Below, one piece after another: positions 1-7,402 of a stretch of 21,729 nucleotides of DNA. The notes beneath the pieces are model-generated. The model saw only the letters and a list, made by a program, of their open reading frames with translations, made no database searches and was not told the origin of the DNA. Position 1 is the stretch's first letter; each line of letters opens with the position of its first letter. This stretch comes from Chrysochromulina parva (lineage: Eukaryota > Haptophyta > Prymnesiales > Chrysochromulinaceae), in contig PJAB01000714.1 of the NCBI GenBank assembly GCA_002887195.1, positions 1 through 21,729 of the forward strand. Direction: 5' to 3'. The translations under genes and the position numbers were made by a program.

Positions 1-771
1 GTGTTGTGTGATCTTGAGTTTGAGTTACAAGGTCCTTTGTGATCTTTGAGTTGAGTAACTCAAACAAGTGTCTGTGTGATCTTAACTCATGAGTTATTCC
101 TGAATCAAGCCGTGCCCTGCGGTAGGGTATCGCACAGAATCCTACAAATAGTGTGTGTGGCATCACTTTCAGGGCCAAAATGCAGTTATTCACACTCAAT
201 ATTGCCAAAATTTTCGCGCCTGCGGCGGGCAGACCTCCCCCCGCACCCTACCCCCCAAACCTCAGTTTACACCCCAGCTGGCAGCCCCTGACCTGAGCTA
301 GAGCCTGCGCGAGTGCCACCAAACCGTCGGCCGCTTCTCGCGCGGGGGGCGCGGGCGGGCTTGGGGGGGCCTGGTCCCTGGTCCGCTATCCGGCTCTGCG
401 GCACTGGTCCGGACTACGTCCCTCCGCGAGTCCGCGTCGACACGCGCCGCTGCGGTCCGAATACCGTCGACCGAGAGTCCCATGTGTGGACACGACTGAG
501 AAGGCGCTGTGAGCCGTCCCCAATAAATGCCGCGGGCGGGGACGTCTGGCGGGGGGGTGGGGGTGCCCATCGAGGGTGCCCAACTGCCCACGGGTGTGCC
601 GTGCTGCTTGGCCTCGGCGTGCGTGCCACCGTCTGTCATCTCGTCCTTCGACGCAAACAACACACCCCAGGGTCTCGTTCGTGACACCCCCGCATGCTGG
701 CGGGGGCGAGTTACCCACGTCAGGCGGCAACGTGGGGAAGCCAGGCGGTCACGTGGGGCGGCCCTGGACAC
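1..771. other. Spacer without a recognised gene
   Basis: No convincing protein is seen. Bases 1-210 are AT-richer than the rest and contain an inverted repeat (45-52 TTTGAGTT, 57-64 AACTCAAA, 4-nt loop), with GTGATCTT-like words recurring near 8, 39 and 76. From 220 to 770 the DNA is GC-rich with short open frames on both strands that have no recognisable domain. A 17-bp imperfect direct repeat (721-737 and 742-758, CAGGCGG..ACGTGGGG) lies just before the 14-bp tandem array. Confidence 0.5.
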
Positions 772-850
772 ACGCTCCTCTGTGAACGCTCCTCTGTGAA
801 CGCTCCTCTGAGAACGCTCCTCTGAGAACGTTCCTCTGAGAACGCTCCTC
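772..850. repeat. 14-bp tandem repeat, about 5.6 copies
   Basis: Units start at 772, 786, 800, 814, 828 and 842 with consensus ACGCTCCTCTGAGA. The first two units have TGTGA in place of TGAGA, and the fifth has ACGTTCC. The array ends about 20 bp past the YIF1 stop codon, so it probably lies in that gene's 3' UTR or just downstream. Peptides made by reading through it (for example RSQRSVLRGAFTEE) are repeat artefacts, not a gene. Confidence 0.9.
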
Positions 851-868
851 GGCCTTCGCCTTGGGCGC

Positions 869-2185
869 TCACACGAGAGAGAGGTACCAGAAGAACAAGG
901 GCTGGAGCAGGCCGATGACGAGCAGCGAGTAGAATTGCTTCTTGCGCCTCTCGGAGCGGCCGGGCGAGCCCATGCCGTCGGCCATGATGAAGCCATGCGC
1001 GTAGCCGCTGCCCTGCACCAGGCACTGCTGAATCGTCTTGGTCATGAAGGTGCCGACGCTCAGGCCTGCAAGTGCGATAGCCACGTAGCCAGCGAGCGTG
1101 CCGCCCACTGTCTTGGTGAGCAGCACGATCACGGCCGCGACGAACTTGTAGCCCGAGCACGAGGCGAGCTCGAGCATGGGCACAGTCCCGCCCTCGCTCT
1201 GGAGCAGATAGAGTCCGAGCTTGATGAGGATCACCTCGAGAAGCACGATGGCGAGCCCTGTGCTCGCTGTCGATGCCAACACCTCGGGCGTGAAGCGCCC
1301 ATCGGCGCCCGAGACGAAGCCGGCGACGAGGATGTACGTGACGAGCGACATGAGTGGCAGGTAGAGGTCGGGCGCATTCGGATCTTGCGACGGCGGCCGC
1401 AGCGATGTCCCGTCCGCCATCCGCTCCCACTCGTTGTGCCTAAACGGCAGCAGAAGGATCTGCAGCTTCTTGAGCACGTACGCGTTGTTCACGTCGAAGT
1501 AATAGCGCAGCACCGCGAGGCGCGAGCCTGTGAAGGACGCGGCGGCGCCGGTGAGCTGGTTGGCGCCGGCCGCGATCGAGGTCTCCAGGTTCTGGTTGCT
1601 GCCACCGGGCATCATGTAGTTAAGCGCCATGCCCGCGGCCATCTGCTGCACCTTGGCGACCGCATCGGCGGCGACCGCGTCCATGCCCTCGCCACTGCCG
1701 CTGCCGCCGCCACCACCACTGATCTGCCCGGGCACGAAGATGTTGCCCTTATAGCCCGTTGGCGCTTGCGGTACTGGCGCCATCGGCTGCATGGGCTGCA
1801 TGGGCTGCATGGGCTGCATGGGCTGCATCGGCTGCATCGGCTGCATCGGCTGCATCGGCTGCATCGGCTGCATCGGCTGCATCGGCTGCATCGGCTGCAT
1901 CGGCTGCGTGAACGAACCCGTAGGCGCTGCACCCACCGATGGCTGGTAGCTGAACGCGCCGGCCGGCTGGCTCGGCGCTGCGCGGGCGGGCTGCTGCACA
2001 GGTTGGTAGACAAAAGGCTGCCTGCTCGGCGGTGCCGGCACCGCCGCTGGCGTGGCGTACACGTAGGGTTGCGGCTGCGCGGCGGACGCAGCGGTGGGGA
2101 AGGTGGCGGATGGCGCCGCCGCGATAGGCGTGGTCCAGTCGTCCCCCCAGTTGTCAGCGGCCTTTTCCGCGGCGGGACGGCGCAT
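869..2185 (-). CDS. YIF1: YIF1-family Golgi/ER membrane protein
   Basis: This is a 438-residue intronless frame. YIF1 proteins are multi-pass membrane proteins that partner YIP1-family proteins and Rab GTPases in ER-to-Golgi vesicle transport. The family is recognised from the block at 226-255, which includes LRYYFDVNNAYVLKKL followed by LPFRHNEWER, and by PDLYLPLMSLVTYI at 272-285. Hydrophobic segments follow at about 275-293, 308-328, 347-368, 369-383 and 417-437, the five-helix C-terminal membrane domain of the family. The cytosolic N-terminus is Pro/Gln/Ala-rich and carries 14 consecutive QPM tripeptides (94-135) and a Gly-rich linker (157-167). This makes the protein longer than the usual 290-330 residues. 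The start is the first Met of the open frame, and its MRRPAAEKAADNWGDDW opening is plausible. It is divergent from the gene at 2338. Family assignment is firm; the effect of the QPM tract is unknown. Confidence 0.93.
   Translation of the reverse strand: MRRPAAEKAADNWGDDWTTPIAAAPSATFPTAASAAQPQPYVYATPAAVPAPPSRQPFVYQPVQQPARAAPSQPAGAFSYQPSVGAAPTGSFTQPMQPMQPMQPMQPMQPMQPMQPMQPMQPMQPMQPMQPMQPMAPVPQAPTGYKGNIFVPGQISGGGGGSGSGEGMDAVAADAVAKVQQMAAGMALNYMMPGGSNQNLETSIAAGANQLTGAAASFTGSRLAVLRYYFDVNNAYVLKKLQILLLPFRHNEWERMADGTSLRPPSQDPNAPDLYLPLMSLVTYILVAGFVSGADGRFTPEVLASTASTGLAIVLLEVILIKLGLYLLQSEGGTVPMLELASCSGYKFVAAVIVLLTKTVGGTLAGYVAIALAGLSVGTFMTKTIQQCLVQGSGYAHGFIMADGMGSPGRSERRKKQFYSLLVIGLLQPLFFWYLSLV
1781..1906 (-). 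repeat. In-frame 9-bp tandem repeat, 14 copies (QPM)
   Basis: Fourteen perfect-length 9-bp units (plus-strand CATCGGCTG or CATGGGCTG) encode QPM x14 in the cytosolic tail of YIF1. Units 2-5 from the low-coordinate end (1790-1825) all use the CCC proline codon and all others use CCG. This block pattern indicates recent local duplication rather than selection on single codons. Confidence 0.97.
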
Positions 2186-2337
2186 CGCGAAGCAGGTGCA
2201 AGCCTGGGCAAGTGAAACACAAGAAGTGTGAATAAGAGTTTAAAGCTTGATCTGCGGCATCGAGCTGTGGTCAGACTTGTGGCATGCGATTTGTTTCGTC
2301 TCCTGCGCCACGATAGTGTACATGTACATGTACCGAA
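2186..2337. promoter_or_regulatory. Divergent promoter region, YIF1 / 2338 gene
   Basis: This 152-bp spacer separates two head-to-head genes, so both promoters must lie in or near it. It contains a perfect 16-bp palindrome at 2318-2333 (GTACATGTACATGTAC), four bases before the first possible ATG of the plus-strand gene. Regulation from this spacer is inferred from gene orientation; no TATA box is clear. Confidence 0.45.
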
Positions 2338-3306
2338 ATGCCTTTGGCTGGCGCATGCGTGGACGTCCGGACGATGCGCGCGCTCTTGCGCGAGGAGGCA
2401 GCTGCGCGCAAAATGCATGTCCGCCGACGCGAACGCAAGCACTTGCTGCCGCGTCAGACCGAGGCGGCCAACGCCCGCTTCCAGACAGAGAGCTCGGTGT
2501 GCGGCGCGTTCGCAGCTGAGGACGCTGCGGGCTTGCAAAAACGCTTACGGTCGCGTCACGAGGAGTTTTCTAGGCAAGTACGCTCTTCATCGAATGCAAG
2601 CGTCGACGCCTTGCCGCCAATCGATAGACTCGGCTCAATCCATCTGCGTCGGCTCAGTCCATCGGCTCAGTCCATCCGGAGCAAGGATCAACTCCATGCC
2701 TGTTCAGCCTTGGTGCCACGCCAATCACAACCCCGCCTGGTGCGGGTGCCCGAGCCGAGGAGCTCGATCATGATCTCGCAGATCCGGGAAGAAGAGGAGG
2801 GCTCCGCTGCAGCACCGCCTGGTCCTCCCGCTGCAGGTCGCCCACCTAGGTTGGGCAGGCAAGCGGGAGGCTCCTTGGCCGCCCAGGCGCCCGCAGCCAG
2901 CTCTCGGGTGGGGCTGCCCACTCGGGTGGGGCTGCCCACGCTGACCCTTCGGGTCGTTACGCACCACCACGCCGCTCGGCCACCGACGCCCGACGCCGTT
3001 TACGAGCCGCCGCCATCGGAGCGCCTGCACCACCACTCGGAACGCATGCAGCAGAGGCACGTCGAGGAGCGCAGGCAGGAAGAGGTTGAGCAGCGCCAGC
3101 TGGTGTTGCGGCTGCGCGCGGCGCGCGAGCGTGAGGTTGCGGAGGAGGGGCGTCGCATCGAGCAGCTGCGCGCACGAAATGCATCGCTTGGGGCCGTGGA
3201 CCCGAACGCCGCCAATCTGATGCTGAGCTCGTACCTTAAGGCGAGGGGCAGAGGTGATCGGACCGCAGCTTTGATGTCCTCCTGGGCTCCTCCCTGGATG
3301 AGCTGA
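2338..3306 (+). CDS. Unrecognised coiled-coil protein
   Basis: This is a 322-residue frame with no family I recognise. The N-terminal segment (about 13-80) is a charged Arg/Glu/Ala-rich helix, and 228-285 is a second, strongly helical Glu/Arg/Gln segment (RHVEERRQEEVEQRQ). The end is NLMLSSYLKARGRG..WAPPWMS. The middle (81-210) is low-complexity and holds DNA repeats (2629-2677 and 2903-2938). The longest start (2338) is given, but Met13 (2374) is equally likely because the helix begins there and a palindrome ends 4 bp before 2338. A frame-preserving GT...AG pair (2578-2781, 204 nt) would remove residues 81-148 and join the two helices, so the middle may be an unspliced intron. The stop is only 26 bp before the SpoU frame. 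A structural or axonemal role would be a guess. Confidence 0.6.
   Translation: MPLAGACVDVRTMRALLREEAAARKMHVRRRERKHLLPRQTEAANARFQTESSVCGAFAAEDAAGLQKRLRSRHEEFSRQVRSSSNASVDALPPIDRLGSIHLRRLSPSAQSIRSKDQLHACSALVPRQSQPRLVRVPEPRSSIMISQIREEEEGSAAAPPGPPAAGRPPRLGRQAGGSLAAQAPAASSRVGLPTRVGLPTLTLRVVTHHHAARPPTPDAVYEPPPSERLHHHSERMQQRHVEERRQEEVEQRQLVLRLRAAREREVAEEGRRIEQLRARNASLGAVDPNAANLMLSSYLKARGRGDRTAALMSSWAPPWMS
2903..2938 (+). repeat. Two exact 18-bp direct repeats
   Basis: The unit CTCGGGTGGGGCTGCCCA occurs at 2903-2920 and 2921-2938 inside the 2338-3306 frame and encodes two VGLPTR-like repeats. A separate triplet of GTCGGCTCAGTCCATC-like units lies at about 2629-2677 in the same gene. Confidence 0.9.
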
Positions 3307-3332
3307 GAAAAAAAAATCTCCGGTGCTGATTT

Positions 3333-4439
3333 GTGCGAAATTGCCACTCCACGTCACACATCCGTGGTTACGCGAGCGCCCGACGTCTCCCCGCGCGAGC
3401 GCGACGACCGACGTCGGCGCGACTCATGCCGCTCACATCGCCTGTGAATGGTGCCAACGCGATCGTACTCACTGGCTTGCTGATCGCCGCCATCTTCGTG
3501 AACCAACTTCGGCGTTCCCGAGCAAGGCATCGCTCTCGGCAGGAGCTCTTACAAGTTCTCAAATCCATTGACAGCGTGGCGCTTGAGGAAGAGCTGTCAC
3601 GCCGCTCCGTTGGATCGCACTTTGTAAACACGGTGGTGCGACCACGGCATGAAGCAAGGGCTGGCGCGCTCGATGCGGAGCTACAGAGGCTGGGAATTGC
3701 GGCGCCTGATGATGAGATCGTGCCCGGTCCGCCGCGCAAGGCGTATGATACATTTGCTCGGCCTCGTGAGGGCGAGCCATGCGATGCCGAGTACATCGCA
3801 CGCAGGGCGCCGCTGCTCGCGCAGCAGATCTTCTTCTTGCAACGCCACGAGCTCACACGGCGCAACACGCTGCTGCGGAACGTGGACGACGTCGAGCAGG
3901 GTCGAGCCAATGCTCGCAAGCCACGGCACAATGTGACGGTCGTGCTCGACAACCTGCGCTCTGCAGAGAATGTGGGCTCGATCTTTCGGACGGCGGACGC
4001 CACGCGCGCGCTCAAGGTCATCACGTGTGGGATCACGGCCACACCGCCGCAGCGCAAGCTAGAGAAGACGAGCCTCGGGGCCCACGCCTCGGTGCCGTGC
4101 GAGCATTTCGAGTCGACGCTGCAAGCGGTGCACGCGCTGCGCGGGGCCGGCATTCGCGTGGTGGCGCTTGAGACGGTGGATGGCGCGATACCGATGCACA
4201 CGGCGCCACAGCTAGGAGATGAGGAGGCGGGCGTCGCCCTTGTCCTCGGGAACGAGGTCTCCGGCGTCGATGCCGCCGTGCTGGCCGTGTGCGATGCGGT
4301 GCTCGTCGTGCCAGTATTTGGTGTGAAGAACTCACTGAACGTGGCGTGCTGCGCGGCGATAGCCCTCTACGAGGTCCTGCGCCGGTGGGGCAAGTACCCC
4401 AGTGCAGACGCGGCACCATTTGAGGATGCGGCTGAGTGA
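3333..4439 (+). CDS. SpoU/TrmH-family RNA 2'-O-methyltransferase
   Basis: The 368-residue frame encodes an SPOUT-class enzyme that would transfer a methyl group from S-adenosylmethionine to a ribose 2'-OH of tRNA or rRNA. All three SpoU motifs are present: motif 1 LDNLRSAENVGSIFRTADA (205-223, with N207 and catalytic-type R219), KTSLGAH (245-251), motif 2 LVLGNEVSGV (303-312, E308) and motif 3 VPVFGVKNSLNVACCAAI (326-343, N333/S334/N336). The N-terminus is Arg-rich without acids (1-31, RGYASARRLPARARR), as in an organelle transit peptide. If translation starts at Met32 (3426), a hydrophobic stretch (about 42-57) followed by RRSRARHRSR looks like a signal anchor. Residues 60-195 are a family-variable helical extension. 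No intron is needed. The target RNA cannot be read from sequence. Confidence 0.92.
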   Translation: MRNCHSTSHIRGYASARRLPARARRPTSARLMPLTSPVNGANAIVLTGLLIAAIFVNQLRRSRARHRSRQELLQVLKSIDSVALEEELSRRSVGSHFVNTVVRPRHEARAGALDAELQRLGIAAPDDEIVPGPPRKAYDTFARPREGEPCDAEYIARRAPLLAQQIFFLQRHELTRRNTLLRNVDDVEQGRANARKPRHNVTVVLDNLRSAENVGSIFRTADATRALKVITCGITATPPQRKLEKTSLGAHASVPCEHFESTLQAVHALRGAGIRVVALETVDGAIPMHTAPQLGDEEAGVALVLGNEVSGVDAAVLAVCDAVLVVPVFGVKNSLNVACCAAIALYEVLRRWGKYPSADAAPFEDAAE

Positions 4440-4816
4440 TCAGTCCCGCTCGGACTTATACTTAACATCGATCCGGCTCAATGAATGTTCACTGTTGACT
4501 GTAGCGATGTACATTTCGGTACTTTTGTACTTTTTGTACAATTGGAAATTTATTGGAAATAGCCGGATAGCTTTGGATATTGGATATTGGAACACGACAT
4601 CGTTCGTCAGAAGCACAACGCTGCGACATGCGTTCTACGTCTTTTTTTTCTTTTTTTGTGCTCGCTTGCTTGCGGTAGACAACATGGCGTGGATCCAATT
4701 TCTCTTTTGCGTTCTGACGAATTGACGAGGTGATGTGATGACTAATTTCCACAGGATTCGTCTACCTTCGAAGACGTGCATCGCCCACCGCCCTTCATCT
4801 TCCCCCCGACTGACAC
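4440..4816. other. AT-rich spacer before the translocator gene
   Basis: The spacer lies between two same-strand genes and is much AT-richer than the flanking coding DNA. It holds short repeats (GTACTTTT-like units at 4519-4539, TTGGATA repeats at about 4574-4590) and a T-rich run at 4641-4657. CATTTCGGTAC at 4512-4522 is the reverse complement of a word beside the 2318-2333 palindrome. The 3' end of the SpoU transcript and the promoter of the 4817 gene must both lie here. No separate gene is seen. Confidence 0.5.
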
Positions 4817-6010
4817 ATGAAGATGTCCTCCGCCATTCTTGGCATGCTGCTCATTGCGAGCGCGGACGCGTACGTGGCCCGCGCGCCGGGAGCGCTCGTG
4901 GGTGGCTCGCGCACGGCGATCGCGATCCAGACGCCGCCGGCGCTCGTAGCCGTGCCCACCCGCGTCAACAAGGCCGTAATGGGCCTGGGCGAGGCAATGC
5001 CTGCGGCTGCGGAGGAGGTGTGCATTGAAGGCGATGTCGTCGAGGAGTGCGTCGTTGCCTCGTGGCCTGCCGGCGAGATCAAGTTGCCCATGAATATCGT
5101 GAAGACGGTCCGGCTCGCCTTGTGCATGTTCGTGTGGTTCTTCCTCAACGTCATGTACAACATCACAAACAAGAAATGCCAGAATGCGTTCCCCATGCCG
5201 TGGACGATGACCGTGGTGTCGCTCTTCGTTGGCATCCCGTACGTCTTGCTCATGTGGGCTTCGGGACTCCGCAAGGCGCCCAAGCTGCAGCCTGGCGCGT
5301 GGAAGACGTTGCTGCCCATCGGTGCGGCGCATGCCCTCGGCCACGCCGGCGCCGTCATCGCGCTGGGCGCGGGTGCGGTCTCGTTCGCGCAGACGGTCAA
5401 GGCGGCTGAGCCCGTCTTCACGTGCGTGCTCTCCTATCTCGTCCTCGGCACCGTCTACAAGTGGCCCGTGTACGCGTCGCTCCTCCCGATCTGTGGCGGC
5501 GTGATTCTCGCCTCGCTTAAGGAGATGTCTTTCACGTGGAAGGCTCTCTATGGCGCGCTGACCTCGAACATCGCGTTCGCCTCGCGCGCCGTGCTCTCCA
5601 AGGCCACCATGGACAAGCCTGTCGGCGAGAACATGGGCGCTGCCAACCTGTACGGCGTCCTGACCATCATCGCCTTCCTCCTCTCACTCCCCTTTGCTAT
5701 CTACTACGAGGGCGCGGGCTTTGCGGCCGCGTGGGCCAAGTCGACGGCCGTGGTGGGCGCGCCGTGGCTCATCCGCCAGATGACCCTCGACGGCTTCTAC
5801 TACTATGCGTACAACGAGGTCGCCTTCATCACGCTTAACCAGGTGTCGCCCATCACGCACTCGATCGCGAACACCTTCAAGCGCGTTGCCATCATCCTCG
5901 CCACCGTGCTCGTCTTCGGCAACAAGCTCACGCCGCTTGGCGCGGCCGGCTCGGCCATCGCCGTCGCGGGCACCTTCTTGTACTCGCTCGCCAAGCAGAA
6001 GTACAAGTAA
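4817..6010 (+). CDS. Plastid sugar-phosphate/phosphate translocator (TPT family)
   Basis: The 397-residue protein is an antiporter of the triose-phosphate translocator family (drug/metabolite transporter superfamily), exchanging phosphate for phosphorylated C3-C6 compounds across a plastid membrane. Ten hydrophobic segments occupy about 95-395. The five substrate-binding positions known from the red-algal TPT structure match at equivalent spacing: H176 (GHAGAV), K195 (QTVKAAEP), Y332 (YAYNEVAF), K355 and R356 (NTFKRVAI). The first 18 residues are a signal peptide (MKMSSAILGMLLIASADA). Tyr19 follows, then an Ala/Arg/Thr/Val-rich stretch to about residue 60 with few acids, consistent with the bipartite presequence of complex plastids. 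If that is right, cleavage falls near ADA/Y. Met3 is an alternative start. No intron is needed. Whether the preferred substrate is triose-phosphate, PEP, glucose-6-phosphate or xylulose-5-phosphate is not decided by these residues. Confidence 0.93.
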   Translation: MKMSSAILGMLLIASADAYVARAPGALVGGSRTAIAIQTPPALVAVPTRVNKAVMGLGEAMPAAAEEVCIEGDVVEECVVASWPAGEIKLPMNIVKTVRLALCMFVWFFLNVMYNITNKKCQNAFPMPWTMTVVSLFVGIPYVLLMWASGLRKAPKLQPGAWKTLLPIGAAHALGHAGAVIALGAGAVSFAQTVKAAEPVFTCVLSYLVLGTVYKWPVYASLLPICGGVILASLKEMSFTWKALYGALTSNIAFASRAVLSKATMDKPVGENMGAANLYGVLTIIAFLLSLPFAIYYEGAGFAAAWAKSTAVVGAPWLIRQMTLDGFYYYAYNEVAFITLNQVSPITHSIANTFKRVAIILATVLVFGNKLTPLGAAGSAIAVAGTFLYSLAKQKYK

Positions 6011-6867
6011 GCCGAAGGAAGCCGCTCCCGTGCATCCCTCTTTTCAGGAGGATGTGCGAATTTACAGTATGCGTCTGCGGGGCCTGACGCGGCCAGAGGG
6101 CGCAGGGCCGAGGCATGTGCTCTACGTTGGGGGGCAGGGTGGCGCCAGGGTGTATCGCAGGGGCGTGTGTGCTGGCCGCCATGGTGCTGACCGGTGGGAT
6201 GCTGCGGTGAGGGGCTACAGGCCCTTGGAAGACTTCGGAGGAATTCCTCGCGCCAACTCCTCATGGCTCCTCGCGCCTCTTGCGCCAAGGCGCAGCGTCC
6301 GACTGCTTCGTGTGGTGGGGGGGCAAGCGCAGGCTGGTTGGAAGTCAACAACGACAACAAGACCTTTAGGACTCTGAAGAGGAGACGGGCTGGGGCGGCG
6401 CGTATGAGAGCGTGGGGTCACATCGTCACTCTGATGTGTCCCGACTCCGGTGCGTATGTTGTGTGACGTCCCGCTCCGCTGTGCGTTTTCCGTTTAGCGG
6501 TTGGTGCAGTGTTCGTGGGTGACCGGTGGGAAGCAAGCTTCTTATTAGTCTTATTTAACTCTTTATTAGTGAATTAGTCTCTGCTTGCCCATGCTTGCTT
6601 TCGCAAATAAATCGAGTGCGGCGCTCGAGTCGGGAGTCTGTTAATGACGTCGCAATTGACTGATCTTTGGTTTCAAGGCGGTCGCCTAGAGAAACTAAAT
6701 AAGGGTTTCTGATTCAAAAAGGGTGGACAGTTCCGAAGAAGGTCTCCCACACTCACCTGAAAACAGAGTCGGGAGGTTTTCAATTTCATATCTGAATATT
6801 ACAACGAATACTACGATGATCGCTCCCGCCTCGACCCGGGACACTGTGACCTGGGACACTGTGCAGC
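6011..6867. other. Spacer downstream of the translocator gene
   Basis: No recognisable gene is seen. The first 450 bp are GC-rich and probably include the 3' UTR. Bases 6535-6620 are strongly AT-rich, with TTATTAGT words (near 6542 and 6562) and AATAAA at about 6605. A small hairpin (GAAAAC 6759-6764 / GTTTTC 6776-6781) and a direct repeat of GGGACACTGTG (6838 and 6853 region) occur further on. Confidence 0.45.
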
Positions 6868-7326
6868 TCATCGAAGTGCTATGGCGCTTACCCTGAGCGC
6901 CATGCCGACATCCTCGATCAGGCGGTAGCCTCCTGCCTTACCAATGCTGCTCGTGTCGCCACGCACGAACTGCTGGGCCATGGTGGCCAAGCCCCCCTGA
7001 GGGGCTGCCAGGCTGCCGAGCAACTCCAGGGGGTCGTGCTCAGCACCGACGCCCGTAGTGGCTACCTCTAAAAGCCGCTCACCCTGAGTCGAGTCACGCG
7101 TCATAGGCCACACGATGGCCACACACTGATCGATGTTCGACCACGAGGAGAGCGGCGAGACGCTCGGCAACTGAAAGCGTATCTGCAGCAACGGATGCGT
7201 CACTGGCAAACAGACGTTCCGATGGAGTGCGAGCCGTCGCCGAGTCCCATCGATGTGGACACCAAAGCCATCGTGCAGCAAGTGGTCGATGTGCTGCTGA
7301 AGCACAGCCCTTCGCCCTCGGTGCAT
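6868..7326 (-). CDS. Doubtful ORF in coding-like stretch
   Basis: A 152-residue frame opens on the minus strand with no recognised domain. The plus strand of the same interval is also coding-like: one frame reads from about 6850 to 7341 with a single stop (7069-7071), and its second half includes RQLKAYLQQRMRHW and VDVLLKHSPSPS. The two strands have similar G/C at their respective third positions, so composition does not choose between them. It may be a small unknown gene, a decayed gene or the transcribed leader of the 7403 gene. It is listed only because it is the longest uninterrupted frame in the spacer. Confidence 0.2.
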   Translation of the reverse strand: MHRGRRAVLQQHIDHLLHDGFGVHIDGTRRRLALHRNVCLPVTHPLLQIRFQLPSVSPLSSWSNIDQCVAIVWPMTRDSTQGERLLEVATTGVGAEHDPLELLGSLAAPQGGLATMAQQFVRGDTSSIGKAGGYRLIEDVGMALRVSAIALR

Positions 7327-7337
7327 CTCGTGATGTG

Positions 7338-7393
7338 GTAAGGTGAAGGAGGTTTGTTGGAACCCAACATGTCCTGTGCAAGTCTGTTTCTAG
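7338..7393 (+). other. Candidate 56-bp 5'-UTR intron
   Basis: TG/GTAAGG at 7338 is a strong donor and TCTGTTTCTAG ending at 7393 is a strong pyrimidine-rich acceptor. The ATG of the La-motif gene follows nine bases later (7403). Splicing would place a leader exon upstream in the 6850-7337 region. The joined sequence is in phase with the ATG through one upstream frame that is open only back to 7107. A non-coding leader is the simpler reading. It is shorter than the 69-, 88- and 586-bp introns elsewhere in the window. Confidence 0.4.
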
Positions 7394-7402
7394 AGAATAA
7401 AA

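Noticed and set aside
298..996. Minus-strand frame across the 14-bp repeat
   Set aside because: Its product is repeat-derived and overlaps the YIF1 3' end in another frame.
935..2215. 426-residue plus-strand frame with HRLHRL repeats
   Set aside because: It is antisense to YIF1; the His/Arg/Leu repeats are the reverse complement of the QPM array, and there is no domain.
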